The notes under the pieces: model-generated | Databases searched by the model: none | The model's input: only the letters and a program-made list of their open reading frames with translations | Told to the model about the DNA's origin: nothing | Made by a program: the position numbers and the translations under genes | From: Cacajao melanocephalus | Lineage: Eukaryota > Chordata > Mammalia > Primates > Pitheciidae | Length of the DNA: 64,000 nt | Reading direction: 5' to 3' | Assembly: GCA_963573385.1 (NCBI GenBank) | Contig: CAUYLG010018013.1 | Span: forward strand, 1-64,000 | Part shown: positions 1-49,559 of the stretch, piece by piece | How positions within the stretch are numbered: the stretch's first letter is position 1 | Layout: every line of letters begins with the position of its first letter

Positions 1-299
1 CTGATGAAGGAGTCGTAGTACTTTGCATCCAGTTCCTGTGGAAAGTCGGCCTCAGGCCTGAGATCCTGGAAGTCACCGAGGGAGGAGAACCCCTCTGGTG
101 TGAGCAGTCACGGCGGCTGTACACCCTGTCAGTCTTTTCTCGCTTCTGTGCTAGCTCAAATCATCCTCCCATAAATATCTTAAGAGAAGAGCACACGTCT
201 GTCAGCTCCCACTGCATTGGCTTACGGTATCTTTCTATTAGAAATCCTTTGAAGTCTCCAGCCCCAGATAAGAAGTGCTGCGTAGGACACCTGCTGCAC

Positions 300-748
300 A
301 CAGCCCACCTCCTTGTGTTGGTGACTTAATGGGGGTGGACCCCTTTTCTGTACATGATCTTCTACTACTGCGCACGACACGGCGCCCTACTGGGCATGGC
401 CCACCTCTCTGCCCAAGTCACGTAATGGGGTGGCCCCCTTGCTTGTGACTGATGTGATTATGTATGCCCTATTACTAAGCCTGTAGATGATGACCTCACT
501 CATGACTCTGCCCCCTAATTCTACCTAATAAATACAGATGCTTCAGGGTATTGGGGGGGCCCTCGCCGATCTCCGCTCACAGGTGGCGTGGTCCCCCAAG
601 TCCAGATGCTCTTCACCAGTTCTTCAGCGTCCTGTCTCTTTACTTCTCGGATCCGGCACCTCAGCTCAGCATAAGGGACACCCTACGACCCTTTGGGGCC
701 CCTACGGCCCTACAAAAGTTACCTGAAAAACTGGTTCAGGCCGTGACA
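300..748 (+). mobile_element. LTR-like block A (endogenous retrovirus)
   Basis: It has a TAATAAATA polyadenylation motif near 525 followed by about 215 nt of U5-like sequence ending GTGACA. The layout is of an LTR, possibly of an HML (class II) group. The 5' edge is unclear and no viral coding sequence accompanies it. Confidence 0.5.
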
Positions 749-1190
749 TGAAGGGGTGTTGGACATGCCTCCCTGTGCCCTCCTCCGTTTTGGAATTCAG
801 GGAAAGCCAACGCAGACCTTAAGTCTGATGATAAATACCGTGTCTTCTCTTTGAAGCCTGCTACCCCAAGGCTTCATCTGCCTGATAAAACACAACCTCT
901 TATCATAACCCAGACATTCCTTTCTGTTGGTGATAACTCTCAACCAATTGCCAACCAGAACATTTTAAAATCTACCTATAACCCAGAAGCCCCCACCTGG
1001 AGGTGTCCCGCCTTTCTGGATTGAACCAATGTGTATCTTGAATAGATTTGATTGATGTCTCTAAAATGCATAAAACCAAGTTGCACCCCGACCACCTCCT
1101 GAGGGTTGTGTCACAGGCATGGTCGCTCTGTTTGGCTCAGAATAAATCTCTTCAAATATTTCAGAGTTTCACTCTCTTCATTGACAAAGT
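749..1190 (+). mobile_element. LTR-like block B (endogenous retrovirus)
   Basis: It begins TG directly after block A. It contains a CCAAT element (1026), a TATA-like ATAAAA (1070) and AATAAA at 1141, ending near 1190. It looks like a solo LTR of a different family from block A. I could not assign the family. Confidence 0.5.
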
Positions 1191-1386
1191 ATTCATATTA
1201 CTTGTTGAAGAATCCTTTCTAGAATCTTCCACAGCTCTTTAATCTGTAGTTTCTGAAGTCCATCTTTATTCTCCCTCCCAGCACTGGCTTCTTTTTTGTT
1301 CTCCAGCACTCTGAAAACACAACTATAATTTTGTGACCCAGTTTGGAAGTTCCTTTTACAGGGAACCCTCGTCGAGAAACAGCTCA

Positions 1387-1465
1387 GCACTGGACGCAGT
1401 GGCGCACGTCTGTAATCCCAGTTGGGAGGCTGAGGCGGGAGGATCACTTGAAGCCAGAACTTGCC
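1387..1465 (+). mobile_element. Alu 5' fragment
   Basis: Contains GTAATCCCAG, GGAGGCTGAGG and GGATCACTTGA, the start of an Alu left arm, then diverges. It is truncated and has no tail. Confidence 0.75.
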
Positions 1466-1469
1466 TGCA

Positions 1470-2774
<1,305 letters not shown>

Positions 2775-2779
2775 CTTAG

Positions 2780-3840
2780 AATCTTTCTAAATGTTTCCGG
2801 GCGCTTGTATTCCTGGGGCTTTCCACAGGGCACCCTCTTGTGCATCTGATGTCTTTAGCACATAGAGGCCCTGGACAAGTGTGTGCTGAATGAACGGACG
2901 ACCATCTGTCCTTCGGGTGAACCCGCATACACAAGTCCACATCTGCACACGCATCGGACAGCACCCAACCCTCCGGAGCCACCTGGGTTCAGCTGTTTTC
3001 TCAGGATCACTGACCGCTGCATCATGACATTTGCACACAGAATCTTTCCTTTTTCAGTCACTTTCCCTTTTTCCAGATTCCAGCCATGGAATTCCAGGGA
3101 CAGAGCCAACCATGCCTGGCACCCGCTCCTGTCTTGGGACTATTTTCTCCTGTGGCTTCCGTCTTCCTTCCAACATTTTTCTGCCAGAATTCAGTATGGA
3201 AGAGAATGATCTACCACTTTTTAATTTTTTTCCCCTCTTTTTTGCTCTTCTACCAAATACTGCTTTTCACACAGATGTTTCACTTAGTGGACACTCAAAT
3301 AGGTGCTGTTCAGTGTGAGAGGGCGTGTGCAAAGGCCACATCAGTGCTGGCCGGTGGAACTTTCCGGATGCCACCGTTCCGCAGCTGCGCAGTCCAGTGC
3401 AGGCCTGAGCATCTCAGACACAGCTCCCCTTTGGGCTGCCTTTGATCCGTGTTCGGGATTATCCACGCCTTCTCTCTGGGCAACATTCTACTTTCTTTTT
3501 ATATTGACCCAATTATTTTACTTCTTTGGTTTGTCCTTTCTCCTAACAAGTATGGGTTCATTTTGAAACCTTGAAACCCACATTTACGAAACATTTTCAA
3601 TATGAAACATCATTCCATGACTCAGTGATTCGTGGAGTGCTATAAAAATTTACATTTTCAGAGCACCTACTGCCCACTGGTTTTCTTGGTCTCAGAACTC
3701 ATGAAAACTGTCTGAAGGTTTGTTTCTGGTTCCTTAGTAGACACACACACAAGGAAGCTGCCCAGCAATTATTTCTCGGAAACTAAATCAGCCTTTCCAT
3801 TGCCATCCTATCATGCTTCAGGGGTGCCTGTGCTAGTTTG
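2780..3840. other. Intergenic sequence without recognised gene
   Basis: AT-rich unique sequence. I saw no conserved frame, RNA gene or clear repeat. Confidence 0.5.
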
Positions 3841-3844
3841 TTTG

Positions 3845-4142
3845 TTTTTTTTTTTTTTTTTTGAGATGGAATTTTGTTCTTGTTGCCCAGGCTGGAGTGA
3901 AATGGCGTGTTCTCGGCTCACCGCAAACTCTGCTTCCTGGATTCAAGTGATTCTCCTGCCTCAGCCTCCTGAGGAGCTGGGATTGCAGGCATGTGCCACC
4001 ACGCCCAGCTAATTTTGTATTTTTAGTAGAGATGGGTTTCTCCATGTTGGTCAGGTTGGTCTTGAACTCCCGACTTCAGGTGATCTGCCTGCCTCCACCT
4101 CCCAAAGTGCTGGGATGACAGGCGTGAGCCACCACGCCCTGC
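3845..4142 (-). mobile_element. Alu, antisense
   Basis: Full-length Alu read from its T-run tail to GTGAGCCACCACGCCC. Confidence 0.93.
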
Positions 4143-4331
4143 AGCCTGTTCTACTTTTTAATTCTTTGTCCTAACACTTAAATGTTTGCTCAAACACCCA
4201 AGTTAATACTATTCTTAGTTTACAAAACGCTTGGGGATTTACTTTCTCACTGGCGGCTGGGACGAAGCTGACGGAGGTTGCCAGGGGTCTCCACCTGTTG
4301 TTTTTCCGTTTATTGGACCGTGTCATCCATG

Positions 4332-4470
4332 GAGGTTTTCAAACTGTGGTCCCTGGGCATGTCAGAAATGCCAATTTTCAGGCCTAACCAGGACTGAATG
4401 GAAGTTCTGGGGTAGGGTCCCTCCAGGTGATCCTGTTACACACCTTGGAGAACCATGGCATTGGAGGTTG
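4332..4470 (+). mobile_element. MER5A-like hAT-Charlie fragment
   Basis: Contains the MER5A words TTTCAAACTGTGGTCCC, AAATGCCAATTTTCAGG and CAGGTGATCCTG. It is a diverged non-autonomous hAT copy. Confidence 0.7.
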
Positions 4471-4876
4471 CAATCTGACCGTTGTCTAACTCGCATTCTT
4501 CACTCACTTATTTGCAGGAATTTCTTCCATAAAGAACGTGTCCTAATCAACTAGGTTTCCCTGAATTGTGATTTGTGGAGAAAAGGCAGGATAACGCTTC
4601 TCTTCCTTCAAGCGTCCATTCTCAGGGTTAGGAGTTAGTGCCCTAGTTACCTCCAAAAGTGACCAATCACATGCTTTTGTTTGGTTGGTTTTGGCTTTGA
4701 AACCATCACCAGGAATTCGTGGTTTATTAGAGACTGCAGTCTAGGTGCTTGACGTGTCTGCTGCCACTGGGGCAGAGCTGGGAAATGTGTGTATGTGAAA
4801 AGAACAAATGAGTTTACGCTTACATTTCTGTTTCAAATTTAGTGTATCGTTTTACACCTCTTTTTTCACAGAAAAA

Positions 4877-5177
<301 letters not shown>

Positions 5178-5179
5178 GA

Positions 5180-6035
5180 AAAACCTTCGTTTTAGCGTTA
5201 ACATAATTAGTTATTAGCTTCAACTCCCACCACACATAATTTCAAAGGGTTAATACTAATAAGACAAGTGACAATGAGATGATTGACTGAAATTTAGGAT
5301 TTCAGTGGCTCTATTTGTCTTTATGGCTCACTGAATTTGCACACTTGAAGTGCTGTGTTCTAGAGATGGTCGGATGATGCAGGGAATCACAGGCTGCGTG
5401 ACTATCACCAGCCTGATGTGCAGCTGGGTCGCAGAAACCCATGATGCTGCCCAGCCCCGCCAGCGCCAGGGCACTCCTCAGACTCAAACTGGACTCTGAC
5501 GCCACAGCACCTGCGACGTTCCCTAGGGGCTTTCTCTGCTGGCAGGAGCATGTCCCGGATGGACTGGGCTGAGTGTGCCTGGAACGGACTGTCCTGAACC
5601 TGTGGAGCGTGGGCTGGCGAAAGAATGCACCAGCCCCCACAGTGAGCACGGGCCCAGCTGCCCACGTGGGACCCGGCTCCTGGACGCCCCGTGCCGCCTC
5701 CTCTTTCCTGTCTCACCTCCCATTCCCTTCAGCTACTGATCAGGGCCACCTTCCAAATTTTGGTCTCTGGGCTGATGCCTCGTAGAATGCAATCCAAGGC
5801 AATCAGATTCATTCATTTCAGATTCTATTTTTTCAATTTTAGGGACTACCTTAAAAACTTAGTTTGGTAATAAGTAAAACATTTACAATTTCAAAGTCCA
5901 AAGTATTACTTCAGAATCTATTTCAGTTTTTTTTCCACCACCGACCCCTATCCCCCACAGCAACCACGTTAGTTTATATTTGCATTATATCATATGTGCT
6001 CTGCCCCTCAGCAGGAGGCCTTCCTCATCCCTTCT
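5180..6035. other. Intergenic sequence without recognised gene
   Basis: Unique sequence with a GC-richer stretch at 5400-5720. Short frames there have no recognisable homology. Confidence 0.5.
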
Positions 6036-6039
6036 TGCT

Positions 6040-6780
6040 GTACTGAGTCACTCACTGTGGGAATTAACGGCCCTAGTCCCCGACGGAGGGATGTTTGTAT
6101 TGTTTCCAGTATCACAAACGCCACGGTGACGAACTTTGTTACAAACACACTCAGGCTGTGAAGAGAACTTTCATTTCTCTGCCAGAGTGTTTTAGAGACA
6201 GATTCCTAGACTTGCTAAGTCAAAGGGCAAATGCCATGCAGTTTTGTGAGACGCTGCCAAATCCTCTTCCATGAGGCTGCAGCATCTGCACTCCAGTGAC
6301 TGAGTCCTTGTACCCCACAGCTTCGTAAACGAAGCCTGACAGCAAACCTGCCTGTTTACCAGTCACACAGGTGAGACATTTTATCCTAGTTTCGCCTGTT
6401 TTCTTTGGTTAGCATTTTTATTACCAGCTGTTTTTGTGGTGTGATGTGCAGAAGGGATTGAACACGTTCTACCCGCAAGCTTCTTCCTGTGCCTTTGGAA
6501 TCTGCTCCTGCTAGTCTGCAGGGAACCACGATCTGCTTTCCATTACGCAGGCAGGAAGCATCTCGACCCTCTCTGTACGTGGAGTCACACGGCCCGCACT
6601 CTTTTCATTTGGCTTCTCTAACTCAGTGTAGTGGCTTTCAGATTGAGCCAAGCTGCTGTGTGTGCCAACACTGCATTCCTTCTCAGTGCTGAGGAGTGCC
6701 CATCACATGGGCGCAGCACAACTTTCCTGTCTTCTGTGATGTGGGGTTCTCAGCTGTGCACTGCCAAAAAAGACATCATT
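6040..6780 (-). mobile_element. Old L1 fragments, antisense
   Basis: Diverged reverse L1 ORF2 sequence. Recognisable pieces are the TTTCCAGTAT region, the CTAAGTCAAAGGGCAAATG region and the TGGCTTCTCTAACTCAGTG region. It is fragmented and not coding. Confidence 0.55.
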
Positions 6781-6837
6781 CAAAACACAAAAAAAGGGCT
6801 AAGTATAATGTAAAACCTGCCTTGTCTTAGGAAAAGG

Positions 6838-7130
6838 TTTTCTGGCAGTGGCTCACACCTATAATCCCAGCACTCTGGGAGGCTGAAGGAGGACTGCTTG
6901 AGCCCAGGAGTTTAAGACCAGCCTGGGCAAGATGGTGAAACCCCATCTCTACAAAAAATATAAAAATTGGCAGGCATGGTGGCTCACGCCTGTAGTCGCA
7001 GCTCCTTGGGAGGCTGAGGTGGGAGGACTGCTGGAGCCCAGGAGGTGGAGGTTGCAGTGAGCCGAGATCACAGCACTGCTCTCCAGCCTGGGCAGCATGG
7101 CAAGACTCCGTCTCTACCAAGAAAAAAAAA
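6838..7130 (+). mobile_element. Alu, sense
   Basis: Both arms present, with a short A tail. It lies directly before another Alu in the same direction. Confidence 0.92.
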
Positions 7131-7156
7131 TTAATAGAAGAAAAAGGTTTTTCTTG

Positions 7157-7446
7157 GGCCAGGCACGGTGGCTCACACCTGTAATCCCAGCACTTTGGGA
7201 GGCCTAGACGGGCAGATCACGAGGTCAGGAGGTTGAGACTAGCCTGACCAACACGGTCTCTTCTAAAAATATATATAAAAAATTACCTGGGCGTGGTGGT
7301 ACACACCTGTAATCTCAGCTACTCAGGAGGCTGAGACAGAAGAATTGCTTGAACCCAGGAGACGGGGGTTGCAATGAGCCGAAATTGCAACATTGCACTC
7401 CAGCCTGGGCAACAGAGCGAGACTACAGCTCAAAAAAAAAAAAAAA
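7157..7446 (+). mobile_element. Alu, sense
   Basis: Full-length GGCCAGGCACGGTGGCTCAC type, with the A tail ending near 7446. Confidence 0.94.
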
Positions 7447-7494
7447 GGGGTTTCCTTACAAAAAAAATACACTTTAAGGAACAAATTTATAATA

Positions 7495-7574
7495 TTAAGT
7501 TGGTGCAAAAGTAATTGTGGCTTTGACCATTGAAAGTAATGGCAGAAACCGCAATTACTTTTGCATCAACCTAA
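7495..7574. mobile_element. MADE1 mariner MITE (miR-548-type palindrome)
   Basis: An 80-bp near-perfect palindrome. Arms TTGGTGCAAAAGTAATTG and CAATTACTTTTGCATCAA flank a short loop. This is the MADE1 (Hsmar1-derived) element from which miR-548 family precursors arise. RNA from either strand would fold into a pre-miRNA-like hairpin. Confidence 0.92.
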
Positions 7575-7697
7575 AATTATTTTCTAATGACAAACTTGGA
7601 AGTACTTGCCATTGTCCTATAAAAAGAACAGCCTAAAAGAAAAGCAGCAGCCCATTTACTTCTACTTCAGTTCCTTTAGTATTTGGTTACTTAAACC

Positions 7698-8031
7698 AGT
7701 GGTCCCTAACCTTTTTGGCACCAGGGACTGGTTTCATGGAAGACACTTTTTCCAGGGACAAGTGTGGGGATGGGGGATGGTTTGGGGATGAAACGGTTCC
7801 CTCAGATTATCGGCATTAGACTCACATAAGCAGCGCATAACCCAGATCCCTTGCATGCGCAGTTCACAATAGGGTTTGTGCTCCCAAGAGAATCTAATGC
7901 CACTGCTATCTGACGGGGTGGAGCTCACACAGTCAGGCTCACTGGTCTGCTCACCTCCTGCTGTGCGGCCTGGTTCCTCACAGGCCATGGGCTGGTAATA
8001 ATCTACGGCCTAGGGACTGGGGAGCCCTGAT
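7698..8031 (+). mobile_element. MER1-type hAT-Charlie element
   Basis: Starts CAGTGGTCCCTAACCTTTTT and ends GGGGAGCCCTG, the terminal words of the MER1 group. Flanking 8-mers ACTTAAAC and ATTTAAAT fit a decayed hAT target duplication. Confidence 0.88.
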
Positions 8032-8103
8032 TTAAATAACTGAGGACACGCTTACGTCGTAAACCGTCTGTCAACATCAATTTGAACTTAGAAATAAACT
8101 ACA

Positions 8104-8400
8104 TCAAGTCAGGCATGATGGTTCACACCTATAATTCCAGCACTTTGGGAGGCCAAGGACGGAGGATCACTTGAGCCCAGGAGTTTGAGACCAGCCTAGG
8201 CAACATAGTGAGACCATTTCTACAATTAAAAAATAAACTGGCTGGGCGTGCTGCTGCACACCTATAGCCCCAACTGCTCGGGAGGCTGAGTCGGGAAGAT
8301 CACTTGAGCCTCCCAGGAGTCTGAGGCTGCAGTAAGCTGAGATTGCACCACTGCACTGACCCCGTCTCAAAAAAAAAAAAAAAAAGGAGAAGAAGAAGAA
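8104..8400 (+). mobile_element. Alu, sense
   Basis: Full-length older Alu. The tail is A-rich and continues as (GAA)n at 8387-8401, a microsatellite grown from the tail. Confidence 0.92.
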
Positions 8401-8549
8401 AGAAACTGCAACAAAATATCTGGATTTTGATGCAACAGAATGCAAAGATGATTACATTTGGTATTTTAGGTCAACAAATATGACTAATATCATAACAGTA
8501 AAATATTTTAAGTGGATTTGGAAATAAAAGAAAGTTTGTTCATCTATGT

Positions 8550-8555
8550 TTTATT
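8550..8555 (-). terminator. SDHA: SDHA polyadenylation signal
   Basis: A canonical AATAAA hexamer on the minus strand lies 242 nt past the SDHA stop, matching the short 3' UTR of SDHA. No Alu lies between the stop and the signal. Confidence 0.7.
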
Positions 8556-8796
8556 TTAGAGCTGTGTCCAGTTTTATGGTCTCACAAGAACGAAGGGAGG
8601 GACAAAGATAAGTGCTGCGGTCCCTGGCCACTGGGTTCCTGGCAGGCTCCTGGCCGCTGGGTGCCAATGTCCCTTCAATGGACTTCTTCTTCACCAGAGT
8701 GCAGAAGCTTACAAAGACAGTTATGACATGAACATGTGCATGAGCTATGATACATAATTACAAAAGCTGCTTCTGTCATCACCGCATCTTGTCTCC

Positions 8797-35682
<26,886 letters not shown>

Positions 35683-35723
35683 GTCAGTTGTCGCCGCGCT
35701 GTCCCGCCAGTCCCCGCGCAGAC

Positions 35724-35874
35724 TGCGCCTGCGCACCACACCGGGGGTCGGGCTGGGGGGATACCGCGCCTGCGCACTACACCGGGGTCGAGCGGGGCGG
35801 CAGCGGGGGACGTCGCGCCTGCGCACCACGCCGCGCCCTGGGCGGGGGCTGAGTGGGGGCACCGCGCCTGCGCA
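35724..35874. promoter_or_regulatory. Four NRF1-like sites in a roughly 49-bp tandem array
   Basis: The palindrome-like word GCGCCTGCGCA occurs at 35725, 35766, 35815 and 35864. The following bases (often CAC then ACGCC or ACACC) recur too, so the sites lie in diverged tandem units of 41-49 bp. The word fits the NRF1 consensus family YGCGCAYGCGCR with one change. NRF1 is a known activator of nuclear respiratory genes, so the array could drive both SDHA and CCDC127. Binding is inferred. Confidence 0.65.
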
Positions 35875-35882
35875 AAGCGGAC

Positions 35883-35935
35883 CCGCGGACGGTGGCGCTG
35901 GGGGCGACACCGAGGTCCCGCTTTCTCCGACCGAG
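35883..35935 (+). other. CCDC127: Probable 5' non-coding first exon of CCDC127
   Basis: A GAG-GTAGGG donor with GT at 35936-35937 lies in the CpG island and points towards CCDC127. The exon's 5' end cannot be read from sequence, so the start given is a guess. Human CCDC127 has a non-coding first exon next to SDHA, which supports this. Confidence 0.45.
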
Positions 35936-36204
35936 GTAGGGCCCTGTGCTGGGGAGGTGTCGGGCACCAACATTTTTAAAGCCCCGTGGGTGGTTCTCCG
36001 GGATCGCCCAGACCGAGAGGGCCTGAACGTCCAGACCGCAGGGAATGGGGTCGGCGGGGCGGTGCTCGTCCGCGGAGTTGGGCGGCCGCGGCCCCGGGCC
36101 TCCGGCTTCTAGTGAGCGGGAGTGACCCTCGGTCTCCGGCCTCGGAGGGGTGGGAGTCTCCCTCATTCATGTCCCCAGCCTCTGGCTTCCGGCTAATTCT
36201 TAAA

Positions 36205-36323
36205 TTGTTTGTAGAGACGGGATCTTGCTTTGTTGCCCGGTCTCGAACTCTTGGCCTCAAGCGATCCTCCCCCCTCTGCCTCCCAAAGTGCGGGGATTAC
36301 GGGCGGAGCCACTGCGCACGGCC
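36205..36323 (-). mobile_element. Alu monomer-like fragment, antisense
   Basis: About 120 nt, with GTAGAGACGGGATCTTGC joined to CCTCCCAAAGTGCGGGGATTA. It has kept CpG sites near the island edge. It is in CCDC127 intron 1. Confidence 0.8.
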
Positions 36324-36589
36324 TGCGTCAGCTTTGAAGGCTGCGTAGATCCCTTTGGCTGAGACGACTGTCTGCCAGCTTACCCTGATTTTGCTTCTGG
36401 TTCAGATAGTATTTTAATTTTTCTAGTGTGTCGTTTTGTGAGATACCCGAGATCTTTTTGTGGAGTGAAGTGGCATGAAAAATAAACCAGTAATCATTAG
36501 TGAGTCTGTTTCCTGCCTTTTCACTTTAAATGATTGAAATCTTCCTATTGTACACAATGTTTTTTAACTGTTTTGAGTTATTTTAGTAA

Positions 36590-38130
<1,541 letters not shown>

Positions 38131-38140
38131 GTATATCTCC

Positions 38141-46078
<7,938 letters not shown>

Positions 46079-46089
46079 AACAAGAATGA

Positions 46090-46095
46090 AATAAA
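46090..46095 (+). terminator. CCDC127: Proximal CCDC127 polyadenylation signal
   Basis: AATAAA lies 12 nt after the TAA stop. It would give an extremely short 3' UTR. A second AATAAA at 49435 may be the main end. Confidence 0.4.
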
Positions 46096-46822
46096 ACTGC
46101 TTTTAGTGACTCGAGGCCAGGTAGTCGTGCGCCTTCTGGGTCTCCGGCGTCTTCTGTCCCTTCTGCCCGGGTCGTGGCCACACCATCACCCTTCAGCAGC
46201 GACCTCCACTCCCGCCACCCTCTGAGCAGAAGTGCAGCAAAGCCTCAGAGACAGAGGGTTTCCTGCTGATGCTTGCAGCTGTCGGGGATACAGTTTATCT
46301 GAAGCATTTTTAAGCTGCCAGTATTGTATTAAGCAGAACAGTGTCACCTCGTATTTTAGCTCCAGGGTAAAAAAAGTCAAATACAATACTGGTCCTTACC
46401 ACAAGTAATTTTCTGTCTGTTTTATCACTCCCTAAATACTTTCTCCTCAAATTATTTTTCTCTCTCCTCGGATTACATTAAGAATTCATCAGATAATGTT
46501 TAGAACTGCATAACAGATAATAGAAAGTGGTGATATTATATTATCAAGGTTTTATATTTTAAAGATCTCTCTCACCCCAGAAAGGGGAACAAACACCAAG
46601 TGTTTCCTATATCCAGTTGTTATCTAATGTGTGTTTGGAGTTTGGCTTGCGTCTGTATTCAGCAAGCAGATATTTGTTAGCAATGATATTTACTCAAAAC
46701 TACTTGCCATTATAAGTAATAACGCCACTTTTTATTTGTGTAATTCTTCACTCTTTACAAAATGTCTTTATATATATTATTGTTTACCGCAGCGACAAGG
46801 TAGACAGGCACTTACCACCCAT

Positions 46823-46969
46823 GTCACACCTGGCTGCTGGGAGTCGAGCCCGTGTCCACATTCACTCGTGATCTTCAGTCTAATCCTATGAAGTGCGTCA
46901 CACTAGCTGCTGGGAGTCGAGCCCATGTCCACATTCACTCATGTGATCCCCATTCTAATCCTATGAAGT
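46823..46969 (+). repeat. 74-bp tandem duplication
   Basis: Copies start GTCACAC and contain GCTGCTGGGAGTCGAGCCC and TCTAATCCTATGAAGT. They differ at few bases, so the duplication is fairly recent. Confidence 0.88.
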
Positions 46970-47694
46970 AAGTGTTACTATTATTTTTTGCGGGGTTGTG
47001 TGGCCTGCTGCAAGATCTCCCAGGGCCCAGCACAGGGTGGTGCTCACAGCACGAAGCAGAATCGCCAAAGGGAGAGGGTGCGTGGGTGGTGCTCAGAGAA
47101 GCCACGTGCTGACGCCCCAGGGCCCACTCTGGAGTCATATAGACACGCTTAACTCGGAACGAGCTCACCGGTGACTCGGCAGCCAGGGCTTTTTCTAAGG
47201 GCTGGGCCTGTGGCACGCTGCCTGGCCCGTCCAGAAGAGAGTGGGTTTGGTGTAGTCTGTACCGTTGGCACAAGCACTGTGGGCACAGAGCCGCCCTTAA
47301 GTGCTGGGAGCTCTCCCAGAATCCGAGTTCCCAGATGTCGGTCCAGGGCCCGCCTTGCACACAGTCCTTGGAAGGACACCGCCTTGGGCCTGCTGTGTGA
47401 ATTTGTCCCCACGCATCTCACTTTACGGAGGTGTGGAAGAGCTAACCCGCCTGAGGCCATGCAGGGAGCGCGTGGGAGCCGGTCTGTGCCCAGGCACCTT
47501 TTCTCCAGGACTGCTGGCAACCTGTGTGTGGTTATTTGTTGGTGAACGGTCGGGCAGGAGCAGGGGCAGGGTTGTCCCTCCGCTTTCAAGCGCCGTGTTC
47601 TCCCTGCCTGCCTGTCTGTACAGGAATAGGACAAGCTGTTAAAAATCCTAAGCTCATAGAACACGTGGCAGTGTGAGAGCCGCGATTCATGGAG

Positions 47695-47785
47695 CGCATG
47701 ATGTACCCTGAGCCGTACACGTTTTACACTCATGCGTTGTTTGAAATCCTGGGAACCAACCCCTTGAGCACTGAGGCGGCGGGCT
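47695..47785 (-). mobile_element. MIR-like fragment, antisense
   Basis: CGTACACGTTTTACACTCATGC and the following bases fit a reversed MIR core. Confidence 0.45.
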
Positions 47786-47935
47786 GAGTGCCGACCTGCG
47801 CGCCTGCCGCAGACACGGGCCTCCTGCCAGGCTCTGCTCCCGCACCCGTGCCCCGCCGAGGCTGCTCAGATGCTCTGCTGTTGTGTCTTCTGCTCTGCCA
47901 CCATCACTATCTGAGAAAAAGTCGTTATTATAATT

Positions 47936-48244
<309 letters not shown>

Positions 48245-48497
48245 CTAGACGAAACTCTTCCTCTCTTTGTTTGTACTTACTGATGTGTCAGACCCTGCCT
48301 AAAGAGCGGTGCAGGCTCCACTCTTTAAGAAAATACAGTAATTACTTTGTAGGTGAATGATATTCGAAGTGAATTGTTCATCATTACCCTGTTTCTAATG
48401 TCCAGCGTGCTCACAGCCTAGCTTCCTTCTACAGTGAGATAAATATGTTCAGAGCCTTGAAGCCAGTATGGACACTGACCCAGTCCTGCAAAGTTAG

Positions 48498-48807
<310 letters not shown>

Positions 48808-49434
48808 GGAAGACGATCTTTCTATAGGGTTGATATTAGTTGGTGTTTGTGTGGCACAGCTGCCTTCTGTCAGCAAGTTTGGGTGTTGATGTGATGCCAC
48901 CATCTTGAAATGGATTGTGTTAGGTGTGGAATATTTACACAGTGCTGTCCCATTTGATAACTGCACAGATGTACCGAAAGATACCTGGATAAGCTGAGCA
49001 CAAAGCAGAATCAGCAAAAGGAGACGGTGCTTGTGGTATTCCAGCGGAATGTTCTTCACCCAAAATGGTTTAAAGTTGCAAAAAAGGATAATGGTGCCGG
49101 TTGGTGTCTGTGCAGAATTTGCAGTGACATCAGAGTAAAGCATTATTTTTCCTGCTGCTTTCTTGGAGGTCACAGGAACTAGAACACCTTGAGCCAGCAA
49201 GGCAGGGAAGACCCTTTGGGGTAAGGAGTGGAGCTCTAGGAGATCCTAGGTAGAAAGCTCCAGGTTCCTTGGGAAGAGGGGGCTTGCTGCGGTGTGGGGG
49301 AGGCGGGCACTGTGGCCCTTGCTCACAGTGAATATTGTATATGAGGTCGCAGTGGCTTTAAAGGAAGGACTTCTGTGGGGCGGCGTTGAGATCGCACTTT
49401 CTAGTTTTGCTTGCTTCGGACTTCTTGACTTTGG

Positions 49435-49440
49435 AATAAA
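49435..49440 (+). terminator. CCDC127: Candidate distal CCDC127 polyadenylation signal
   Basis: AATAAA, with downstream TG-rich sequence. A transcript ending here would be about 13.5 kb from the promoter, close to the genomic span I remember for human CCDC127. It would carry a 3' UTR of about 3.4 kb containing two antisense Alus. Confidence 0.35.
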
Positions 49441-49559
49441 GTTAGAAGGCATCACGACTGACCTGGACATTCTGAAAATAAACGAGAGGCAGCCCTTCTC
49501 TTCGTGAGTCCGGTCAGCCGGTCGATGCACGTTTTCCTTCTTTGTTAACATTCATCGAT

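Larger units (their letters stand above)
46079..47700 (+). other. CCDC127: Downstream of the CCDC127 stop, possible long 3' UTR
   Basis: Repeat-poor first half, with a 74-bp tandem duplication at 46823. The part at 47000-47690 is GC-rich with long frames on both strands that have no recognisable homology. Confidence 0.4.
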
